From: Halomonas sp.
Lineage (GTDB): Bacteria; Pseudomonadota; Gammaproteobacteria; Pseudomonadales; Halomonadaceae
Assembly (NCBI GenBank): GCA_003560175.1
Contig: PWIZ01000111.1
Coordinates: 1-7,422, forward strand
Reading direction: 5' to 3'
DNA length: 7,422 nucleotides
The stretch's first letter is position 1. Each line of letters starts with the position of its first letter. The notes beneath the pieces were generated by a model, which was given only the letters and a program-made list of their open reading frames with translations, did no database searches and was not told the origin of the DNA. A program made the position numbers and the translations under genes. Of this stretch, positions 1 to 7,002 are shown one piece after another.

Positions 1-584
1 CCCGGCGCGGATGGCCACGGGGCGAACAGCAGTAGCGGCACCCAGAGCAGCGCAAGAAAGGCCACGAAGAGCCACCACAGCTCTCGCCAGCCCAGCCACA
101 CCAGCAGCGCGGCCATCAGCGCCGGTAACACCGTCTCGCCGAGCATGATCCCGATGCCTGCCAGCCCGAGAGCACGGCCGCGCAAGGCGGTAAATTCGCG
201 GCCCGCCAGGGTATTCCCGAGGTGAGTCATCATGCCCTGGCCGCAGAAGCGCACCAGGCCGAGCCCGATCAGCCCCAGTCCCCACCAGGGCGCGGCGGTC
301 AGCAGCAGGACGCCGGTGAGCAGAGCGGCGATCACCGCCAGTGCAAAGCGGCGCGGGGCCACCCAGTCGATGCTGGGGCCCAAGCGCAGCACGGCGAAAC
401 CCGACACCAGGGTCACCCCGGCGTAGGCGGCGCCGAATTGACCAGCCGAGAGTCCCAGGCGCTCGCTGATCGGCGCCTGGAAGAGGCCGATGAAGAAGCT
501 CTGGCCCAGGCTCGAGGTGAACATCGCCAGGAAGGCGATGCTGACAAGGCCGCGATGGTAGCGCAGCAGGGTGGCGTAGCTCAT
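1..584 (-). CDS. MFS transporter, N-terminal part (cut by left edge)
   Basis: This is the N-terminal 194 residues of a major facilitator superfamily secondary transporter of the inner membrane; the rest lies beyond position 1. Reading the minus strand from the ATG at 584-582 gives an open frame with no stop to the window edge. It contains about six hydrophobic helices, near residues 14-33, 48-68, 78-97, 101-120, 138-160 and 168-188, which is the first half of a 12-helix MFS fold. The loop after helix 2 (LRLGPSIDWVAPRRF, residues 66-80) sits where MFS motif A lies and is a degenerate version of it. A GGAGG at 600-596 lies 11 nt before the ATG, a little far but the best ribosome site. The gene is divergent from the RidA-like gene. 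The substrate cannot be predicted from this fragment. MFS membership is secure; anything narrower would be a guess. Confidence 0.85.
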   Translation of the reverse strand, partial: MSYATLLRYHRGLVSIAFLAMFTSSLGQSFFIGLFQAPISERLGLSAGQFGAAYAGVTLVSGFAVLRLGPSIDWVAPRRFALAVIAALLTGVLLLTAAPWWGLGLIGLGLVRFCGQGMMTHLGNTLAGREFTALRGRALGLAGIGIMLGETVLPALMAALLVWLGWRELWWLFVAFLALLWVPLLLFAPWPSAP

Positions 585-605
585 CGTGGCCCCGGCCTCC
601 AGGCA

Positions 606-634
606 TCGACCTTGCGCGCTGATACGGCGATAAT
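606..634 (+). promoter_or_regulatory. Candidate sigma70 promoter for the RidA-like gene
   Basis: TCGACC at 606-611 (4 of 6 matches to TTGACA) and GATAAT at 629-634 (5 of 6 matches to TATAAT) are separated by 17 bp. This lies in the 121-bp divergent gap and would start a transcript near 641, about 65 nt before the ATG at 706. It is a pattern match only. Confidence 0.4.
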
Positions 635-705
635 TTCCCTCGTGCTTTTCATGATCTGTTCTCTACCCTTCCTTTTATCCATCCCCTAACGCTGCGAGAT
701 TGCCC

Positions 706-1080
706 ATGACCATCGTTCGTCACGACACCAAGGCGCGCATGAGCCGCGCCGTCATCCACAACGGCATTGCTTACCTGTGTGGCCAGGTGCCCGGCCCTGA
801 GGCCCGCCACGGCGACATCACCGAACAGACCAGCAGCATGCTGGCCCGCCTCGACGCACTGCTGGCCGAGATCGGCTCCGACCGGGAGAACTTGCTCACC
901 GCGACCCTCTACCTGAAGGACGGTCATGATGTCGCCGCCATGAACGCCGTATGGGATGCCTGGGTGCCCACCGGCCACGCCCCGGCGCGTACCTGCGTCT
1001 GTGCGCCGATGCCTGCCGACGAGCTCCGGGTCGAGATTACCGTCACCGCCGCGGTGGTGAGCGGTGAGTACAGCTACTGA
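706..1080 (+). CDS. RidA superfamily (YoaB-like) enamine/imine deaminase
   Basis: A 124-residue cytosolic protein of the RidA/YjgF/YER057c/UK114 superfamily. Characterised members form trimers and hydrolyse reactive enamine/imine intermediates, such as 2-aminoacrylate released by PLP enzymes. The N-terminus ([20 protein letters not shown]) is strikingly like E. coli YoaB as I remember it, and the whole protein aligns without large gaps ([40 protein letters not shown]). Arg95 in ARTCV matches the catalytic Arg105 of E. coli RidA. Glu110, 15 residues later, matches Glu120, so the active site appears intact. A TTG at 700 could extend the frame by two residues, but the ATG at 706 fits the YoaB start and is preferred. 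The ribosome site is weak (a GAG at 696-698). The gene is convergent with the ABC permease, with 11 bp between stop codons. The exact substrate is unknown. Confidence 0.9.
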   Translation: MTIVRHDTKARMSRAVIHNGIAYLCGQVPGPEARHGDITEQTSSMLARLDALLAEIGSDRENLLTATLYLKDGHDVAAMNAVWDAWVPTGHAPARTCVCAPMPADELRVEITVTAAVVSGEYSY

Positions 1081-1091
1081 GCCGAGGCTCG

Positions 1092-2615
1092 CTAGCGCAC
1101 ACAGGGGTCGTCCATGACGGCCCCCTCCCGGGGTCGCAGTCGCCGCGACAGGGCATCCACGGCGATATTGAGTAGCGCCGTAATTAGCAGCAGGAAGAAG
1201 GCCACGTCGAACATCAGGTAGTCGAAGCCCTCCTCGATGTAGAAGCCCAGGGTGGCCACCCCCAGCATCCCCAGGATCGCCGTCTCGCGAAGGATCACCT
1301 CCGCGCGGTAGTAGAGTAGCGCCAGCATGCCGGGGTAGAGCCGCGGCAGGAGCTCGTAGGCCAGGCGGCCCGAGGCGGAAAGCCCCGGCATGCCGGGCGT
1401 CAGGGCATCGGCGTGGCGCGCCACCAGAAAGGCGATCAGTGCCCCGTTGTGCAGCGCCAGCGCCAGCCAGGCCGGCAGCAGCGAAGGCCCCAGCAGCAGC
1501 AGGAAGAGGAACGCCAGCATCAGCTCCGGGGTGGAACGCAGGAAAATCAGCAGGCTGTGCCCGGCCAGGCGGGTACCGCGGTTGCCGAAATGGCGACAGG
1601 CCAAGGGCCACAGCACCATGGCCACCAGCAGCGCCCCCACGCTTCCCAGCAGCCCCAGCATCAAGGTGTTGCCGATGGCAGGGCCGAGGTCCGGTATGCG
1701 CGCGAGCCACTCGACCAGGCCCGCCCAGTCGCCGGCCAGCAGCGCCGCTGGCCAGATATCCTCCGACACGAAGCGCCACACCAGGGCACCATCGACGCTG
1801 GGCCAGGGCCCCAGCAGCCAGACGCCCCCAATCAGCAGCACCGGGATCAGCCGGCGGTGGCTCCACCAGGGCAGACTGGCGATCAGCAGGTAGAAGAGCC
1901 ACATCAGCGCACCCGCCTCGTGGTAGCGCCCCTCCCGGAAGGCGGTCTCCAGGTGGAAGCCCAGCGTCGGCAGCCCCACGAAGCCCAGCAGTACGCTGGC
2001 GCGCAGGGCGCATTCGAAGCGGTAGCGGGTGTAGGCCAGTAGCTGCGCCCAGACCAGCGGCAGCTCGGCATAGACGAAGCGCATCAGGCGCCCGGTGCCC
2101 GGCGGCAGGGCGTCCCGGGGCGCGCGGGGCGTCTGCTCGAGGATCTCTGCATAGACCTTGGCGAAGATGCCGGCATAGGGAATCGCCAGCGCGGCCAGCG
2201 CGGTCAGCGCCGACAGCCCGAACACCTGCAGGAACAGCAGTGCCCAGAACAGCTCGTGGATGGCCCGCACGAAGGCGCAGCCGGCGCGCACCAGCCGCGA
2301 GTGGGCGAACAGCAGCGCCAGCGGAAAGCCCAGCACCACCCCGGCCAGGGTCCCCCAGATCGCCACCGCCACGGTCAGGCCGATGGCGGTGAGCGGCGAC
2401 TCCAGCGAGCCCCAGGCGGGCCAGGCCATGCCCATGGCCATGCGGCCCAGCTCTGCCCAGGGGTCTCGGGTATGAATGGCGATATCCGCGAAGGGGGCAA
2501 GCACCACGGCCAGCGCCGCTAGCGCCAGGGTGTGGCGGGCCAGTCTCAGCCCTGGAGTGCACCCCTGCCACCAGTGGCGACCGTGCCCCTGGTGGCTCGA
2601 GTGCGCGGAGCTCAC
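1092..2615 (-). CDS. ABC permease, two fused PhnE-like domains (phosphonate/oxyanion importer)
   Basis: A 507-residue inner-membrane subunit of an ABC importer. E. coli PhnE is about half this size and works as a dimer; here two permease halves are fused. The halves repeat each other. RAIHELFWALLF (117-128) matches RSTPELMLAFLF (360-371). The EAA-type loop that contacts the ATPase, RFECALRASVLLGFVGLPTL (199-218), matches RAEVILRETAILGMLGVATL (437-456). The RAIHE motif is typical of PhnE. The start is a GTG at 2615-2613 whose GTGA overlaps the TGA of the ATPase gene. No good Shine-Dalgarno sequence precedes it, so translational coupling is likely. The cytosolic N-terminus has histidines at positions 5, 8, 11 and 14, of unknown meaning. 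It is the last gene of the binding protein-ATPase-permease operon. The fold and role are secure; the substrate (phosphonate, phosphite or selenate-like oxyanion) is not. Confidence 0.88.
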   Translation of the reverse strand: MSSAHSSHQGHGRHWWQGCTPGLRLARHTLALAALAVVLAPFADIAIHTRDPWAELGRMAMGMAWPAWGSLESPLTAIGLTVAVAIWGTLAGVVLGFPLALLFAHSRLVRAGCAFVRAIHELFWALLFLQVFGLSALTALAALAIPYAGIFAKVYAEILEQTPRAPRDALPPGTGRLMRFVYAELPLVWAQLLAYTRYRFECALRASVLLGFVGLPTLGFHLETAFREGRYHEAGALMWLFYLLIASLPWWSHRRLIPVLLIGGVWLLGPWPSVDGALVWRFVSEDIWPAALLAGDWAGLVEWLARIPDLGPAIGNTLMLGLLGSVGALLVAMVLWPLACRHFGNRGTRLAGHSLLIFLRSTPELMLAFLFLLLLGPSLLPAWLALALHNGALIAFLVARHADALTPGMPGLSASGRLAYELLPRLYPGMLALLYYRAEVILRETAILGMLGVATLGFYIEEGFDYLMFDVAFFLLLITALLNIAVDALSRRLRPREGAVMDDPCVR

Positions 2616-3409
2616 GGGCGGCCCCGGGCACAGGGCAGGGCCTCAGGTCCCGGCATGGCCGGGAGGGCCTCCTCGCCGAGAGAAGACACTGGCGCCTCGG
2701 CATCCGGATAGAGAGCGTCAAGGTCGGCCAGCGTCAGTTCCGACGCCGTCGCGTTGATCACCAGGCGTCCATCACGCAGGCCCCAGACCCGGTCGAAATG
2801 GGTGAGTGCCAGCTCGCGCTGGTGCAGGGCGACCACCGAGGTGGTGTGGCGCTCATCGATCAGCGCCAGCAGGCGCAGCGCCTGGTGGGGGTCGACGCTG
2901 GCCACTGGTTCATCGCCGAGAAAGAGATCGCGCCCCTGATAGAGCGCGCGGCCGATGGCCACCCGCTGGCGCTGGCCGCCGGAGAGCTGACCCACCGGGC
3001 GCCTTTCGAGCCCCTCGAGACCAAGCAGCGCACACAGCTCGCCGACCTCCCGCCAGGGGCGGGCCAGGGGGCGTATCAGATTCCACAGACCGGCCAGCGT
3101 CGAGTGCTCCGGCAGCCGCCCCATGAAGATGTTGTGGTAGACGGCAAGCGTCGGTACCAGCCCGTGGTGCTGGGGGCACCAGGCGGCCTGTCGTCCGAGA
3201 CGTGCGCGCAGCTCGACGAGCAGGGTCGACTTGCCCGAGCCGCTCTGGCCCAGTAGCGCGACCCGTTCACCGACCTGCAGCGTCAGGGTCAGCCCGGGCA
3301 GGACCACGCTGTCGAGCCGTCCCTGGCGATCGCGGCCGTGGCCGAGGTCCTCGCCCGCGAAGGTGACCAGAGGCCGGCCGAACCGGGAGTGACATTGCTC
3401 GCTTTCCAT
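2612..3409 (-). CDS. ABC transporter ATPase, PhnC-like
   Basis: A 265-residue ATP-hydrolysing subunit of the importer, acting on the cytosolic face of the membrane. All nucleotide-binding motifs are present: Walker A GQSGSGKST (54-62), Q-loop Gln80 in WCPQ, signature LSGGQRQR (142-149), Walker B FLGDEP with Asp166 and Glu167, D-loop SVD (171-173) and switch His196. The stretch from the Walker A lysine to the Q-loop glutamine is only 20 residues, clearly shorter than in E. coli PhnC as I recall it, so the beta-subdomain is compact. The C-terminal tail after about residue 235 is variable and rich in Ala, Pro and Glu. The ATG at 3409 has a TGAGGA ribosome site 8 nt upstream that overlaps the stop of the binding-protein gene, which supports this start. 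The gene overlaps the permease start by 4 bp. PhnC-like is the family call; the cargo is not determined. Confidence 0.9.
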   Translation of the reverse strand: MESEQCHSRFGRPLVTFAGEDLGHGRDRQGRLDSVVLPGLTLTLQVGERVALLGQSGSGKSTLLVELRARLGRQAAWCPQHHGLVPTLAVYHNIFMGRLPEHSTLAGLWNLIRPLARPWREVGELCALLGLEGLERRPVGQLSGGQRQRVAIGRALYQGRDLFLGDEPVASVDPHQALRLLALIDERHTTSVVALHQRELALTHFDRVWGLRDGRLVINATASELTLADLDALYPDAEAPVSSLGEEALPAMPGPEALPCARGRP

Positions 3410-3420
3410 GACGTCGGTCC

Positions 3421-4278
3421 TCAGCGCAGCAGACCGAGATCCTCGGCTACTTCCTCGATGGGCGCGTAGAGGGCGTTGTCGGCGGGGATGAAGGCTTCTC
3501 GGGGAAAGCTGGCCAGCAGCTCGGGATCGTCCATCTCCAGGAAGGCGGCCTGCACCCGGTCGGTGAAGCCCTCGCCGAAGCGCTCATCGGCATCGCCGCG
3601 CAGGGTCCAGTTGTAGTCGGGGTAGGGCGGGGTGGCCCAGATCACTGAGACCCGATCGGTATCAACCCGACCATCGGCCACGGCGGCCTCCCAGACGGTG
3701 TAGTTCACCGCGCCGATGTCCCAAGTGCCCGCCTCCACCAGGGCGATGGTCCGGGAGTGGTCGCCGGAGTAGCCCACACGGGAAAAGAAGTCTCCGGGGT
3801 CGACGTTGTCGAAGCTTTCGCGGAAGAAGTGCTCCGGCATCAGGCGCCCGGAGGTGGAGGTGCGCGAGCCGAAGGTGAGGCTCATGCCCTCGAGTTCGTC
3901 GGGCAGCGCATCGGCCATCTCCAGCCCCGTCGAGTGGTGAGCGATGAAGTAGCTCATGAAGGCGTCATCCTCGCTGCCCTGGGCCAGGGCCTGGGAGCCC
4001 GGCACCAGGCGGCGAGCCTGGACGCCCGAGAGACCGCCGAACCAGGCCAGTTGCACCTGGTCGTTGCGAAAGGCAGTCACGGCGGCGCTGTAGGACTTCA
4101 CCGGCACATACTCCACCTCGACGCCGAGGCGCTCCTCCAGGTAGTCGGCGACTTTGCCGAAGCGTTCCACCAGGCGTGCCTGGTCCTCGTCGGGAATGGC
4201 GGTAAAGCGGAAGGTCTCGGCAGCCGCCCCCTGGGCGAAGAAGGCGAGGGCGGCGGCGGAGAGGGCGAGGCGGCGCAT
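3421..4278 (-). CDS. Periplasmic binding protein, PhnD-like (phosphonate / putative selenate clade)
   Basis: A 285-residue periplasmic substrate-binding protein that delivers an oxyanion to the ATPase-permease pair. Residues 1-20 form a Sec signal peptide (MRR, a hydrophobic Ala/Leu core, cleavage expected after AAA before Glu21). The mature protein has type 2 binding-protein motifs of the PhnD group: AIPDE at 27-31, LAWFGGLSGVQAR at 77-89, and TFGSRTSTSG at 135-144, whose Ser/Thr cluster corresponds to the anion-binding helix cap of PhnD. SGDH at 171-174 and WATPPYPDYNW at 214-224 also fit. The wording most resembles the clade I remember as 'putative selenate ABC transporter substrate-binding protein', but phosphonate or phosphite remain possible. 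The frame is open further upstream, yet the ATG at 4278 is chosen because it begins the signal peptide and has GGAG 7 nt upstream. It is the first gene of the operon. Confidence 0.88.
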   Translation of the reverse strand: MRRLALSAAALAFFAQGAAAETFRFTAIPDEDQARLVERFGKVADYLEERLGVEVEYVPVKSYSAAVTAFRNDQVQLAWFGGLSGVQARRLVPGSQALAQGSEDDAFMSYFIAHHSTGLEMADALPDELEGMSLTFGSRTSTSGRLMPEHFFRESFDNVDPGDFFSRVGYSGDHSRTIALVEAGTWDIGAVNYTVWEAAVADGRVDTDRVSVIWATPPYPDYNWTLRGDADERFGEGFTDRVQAAFLEMDDPELLASFPREAFIPADNALYAPIEEVAEDLGLLR

Positions 4279-4313
4279 GGGGCGGCTCCGTGGAAGGTGA
4301 GGCAGGGCCGCCA

Positions 4314-4341
4314 ATGTTAAGGGATAGGGCGGGAATGGCAA
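4314..4341 (-). promoter_or_regulatory. Candidate sigma70 promoter for the ABC importer operon
   Basis: On the minus strand, TTGCCA (4341-4336; 5 of 6 matches to TTGACA) and TAACAT (4319-4314; 4 of 6 matches to TATAAT) are 16 bp apart. A transcript would start near 4307, leaving about 29 nt before the binding-protein ATG. The position suits an operon promoter independent of hexR. No clear operator is seen beside it. Confidence 0.45.
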
Positions 4342-4372
4342 GCGGCCACAGGGCCTGCCGCGGTGACGATGA

Positions 4373-4400
4373 GCCTTGTCGTGGGGGAGAGCGTCAAGGC
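4373..4400 (-). terminator. Weak hairpin at the end of hexR
   Basis: GCCTTG (4373-4378) pairs with CAAGGC (4395-4400), followed inward by a mismatch and two more G-C pairs, with a 10-nt loop. It overlaps the hexR stop codon. No T-run follows on the minus strand, so it is not a standard intrinsic terminator. It may only slow polymerase or protect the 3' end. Confidence 0.2.
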
Positions 4401-5260
4401 TGCTGGGTGCCGGCCGGGTAACGGGTATCCTTGAGGCTATCCTTGATCTTCTTGAGGTGCCCGAGGAAGTCCTCGCCGCGACGCAGGGTGACGCCGGTGG
4501 CCAGCACATCGATCAGTGCCAGCTGGATCATCCGCGAGGTCATCGGCATGTAGTGGTCGGTATCCTCGGGAGAGGTGACCTCCAGGGTCTCGGTGCACTC
4601 TCGGGAAAGCGGCGAACCGGGAGCGGTGATACCCAGCACCACGGCGCCGCTCTCCCGGGCCAGACGGGCGATCTCCACCAGCTCTCGGGTGCGGCCGGTC
4701 CAGGAGATCACCACCACCACATCGCCGGTGTGGCAGCTCGAGGCCACCATGCGCTGCATCAGCACGTCCACGTAGGCGGTCACGGGCATATTGAAGCGGA
4801 AGAACTTGTGCTGAGCGTCCTGGGCCACGGCACCCGAGGCGCCGAGGCCGAAGAAGTGGGTCTGCTTGGCCTGGATCAGGTAGTCGACCACCCGCTCGAT
4901 GCGCACCGGATCGGTCTGGCGGCGTGCATTATCCAGCGCAGCGATGGTGGCGCCGAAGATCTTCTCGGTGTAGTTGGCAGCCGTATCGTCGGGCTCCACC
5001 GCCTGGCTGACATAGGGGGTGCCGCCGGCCAGGCTCTGGGCCAGCTTGATCTTGAAGTCCGGATAGCCCTTGGCATCGAAGCTGCGGCAGAATCGATTGA
5101 CGGTGGGTTCGCTCACCGAGGCGGTCTGGGCCAGGCTGGCGATACTCATGCCGGTAGCCTTGGCCGGGTCGGCGAGGATGACGTCGGCCACCTTGCGTTC
5201 TGAGCGGTTGAGCTCCTCGAGGCGTTGACGAATGCGATCGATCAGGTCGTGACGGGCCAT
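4394..5260 (-). CDS. hexR: HexR, RpiR-family repressor of central carbon metabolism
   Basis: A 288-residue cytosolic transcription factor. Residues 1-77 are an RpiR-type helix-turn-helix domain, with the recognition region [20 protein letters not shown] (39-58) and the conserved [12 protein letters not shown] after it. Residues from about 120 to 265 are a SIS sugar-phosphate-binding domain, with [14 protein letters not shown] (126-139) and [11 protein letters not shown] (164-174). In Pseudomonas, HexR represses zwf, edd and related genes and is released by 2-keto-3-deoxy-6-phosphogluconate (KDPG). Length and both domains match that family. The divergent zwf and a near-consensus HexR box at 5326-5340 support the assignment. 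The ATG at 5260 opens at the usual family start; GGAGAG at 5278-5273 lies 12 nt upstream, rather far for a ribosome site. The importer operon follows on the same strand after 115 bp, probably with its own promoter. Confidence 0.95.
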   Translation of the reverse strand: MARHDLIDRIRQRLEELNRSERKVADVILADPAKATGMSIASLAQTASVSEPTVNRFCRSFDAKGYPDFKIKLAQSLAGGTPYVSQAVEPDDTAANYTEKIFGATIAALDNARRQTDPVRIERVVDYLIQAKQTHFFGLGASGAVAQDAQHKFFRFNMPVTAYVDVLMQRMVASSCHTGDVVVVISWTGRTRELVEIARLARESGAVVLGITAPGSPLSRECTETLEVTSPEDTDHYMPMTSRMIQLALIDVLATGVTLRRGEDFLGHLKKIKDSLKDTRYPAGTQQP

Positions 5261-5434
5261 GGCGCGGTGGCGCTCTCCATGCTGGGCGGCACGGGGCCGC
5301 AGGGTGAAGCCGGAATAGGTGATGTGGTGATTTAACTACATTAAGCTAACTATCCTAGCCCGAGTGGATGGGGCAGGCCATAGTGAGAGCCGGGCCGATC
5401 ACATCGCGGGGGAAGTCAATCGAAGGGACCGGGG
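5261..5434. promoter_or_regulatory. Divergent hexR / zwf regulatory region
   Basis: This 174-bp gap contains the only AT-rich patch nearby, about 5322-5356, which carries the HexR box and must hold control sites for both genes. For zwf, a -10-like TATCCT sits at 5351-5356 just right of the box, but I find no convincing -35 at proper spacing. For hexR I find no clear promoter hexamers. The zwf ribosome site AAGGGA is at 5423-5428, 6 nt before its ATG. Confidence 0.6.
5326..5340 (+). promoter_or_regulatory. HexR operator
   Basis: GGTGATTTAACTACA matches the published HexR palindrome TGTARTTWWAYTACA at 13 of 15 positions. The right half-site (AACTACA) is perfect and the left half has two mismatches. 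It lies about 95 bp before the zwf ATG and ends 10 bp before a -10-like TATCCT, where bound HexR would block polymerase at zwf. It may also allow hexR autoregulation. Confidence 0.75.
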
Positions 5435-6931
<1,497 letters not shown>

Positions 6932-6944
6932 CCGGCTTGGCCGG
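6932..6944 (+). repeat. Small hairpin right after the zwf stop
   Basis: CCGGC (6932-6936) and GCCGG (6940-6944) form a perfect 5-bp stem with a 3-nt loop directly after the zwf TAG. No T-run follows, so it is unlikely to terminate transcription by itself. Confidence 0.35.
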
Positions 6945-6948
6945 GAGT

Positions 6949-6975
6949 TGTAGGAGCGCGATTTATCGCGCGATT
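6949..6975 (+). repeat. REP-like palindromic element
   Basis: TGTAGGAGCGCG followed by a short loop and TCGCGCGATT. GCGCGA (6956-6961) pairs with TCGCGC (6966-6971) around a TTTA loop. The GTAGGAGCG head plus GC-rich palindrome is the typical form of the extragenic palindromes scattered through Pseudomonas and related genomes, which are associated with RAYT transposases. Only one copy is in the window, so its repeated nature is inferred from resemblance. Confidence 0.6.
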
Positions 6976-7002
6976 CCGGAAGGCCTCCCAGGAGGAAGCA
7001 AT

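Noticed and set aside
222..689. Plus-strand frame across the MFS gene and the divergent gap
   Set aside because: The minus strand encodes a clean six-helix MFS half here. The plus-strand frame is low-complexity and ends in the RidA leader.
1079..1090. GAGC-CGAG-GCTC mini hairpin between the convergent RidA-like and permease genes
   Set aside because: The stem is only 4 bp, with no T-run on either strand; too weak to call a bidirectional terminator.
1439..2392. Long plus-strand frames opposite the permease gene
   Set aside because: The products are Arg/Pro/Ala/Ser- or Gln-rich with no domain pattern, so they are shadows of the minus-strand permease.
649..2721. A 690-codon open frame on the minus strand, overlapping the permease gene and part of the RidA-like gene
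   Set aside because: It is a frame shadow in GC-rich DNA: the translation is a low-complexity Arg/Gly/Ala/Pro mixture without family motifs. The permease in the other frame has clear membrane helices and EAA loops.
3757..4320. Plus-strand frame opposite the binding-protein gene
   Set aside because: It is antisense to a protein with a signal peptide and PhnD-type motifs, and has no recognisable features of its own.
4279..4509. N-terminal extension of the binding protein to an ATG at 4509
   Set aside because: The extra 77 residues would bury the signal peptide inside the protein and overlap the hexR coding end. The ATG at 4278 has a proper ribosome site and begins a standard signal sequence.
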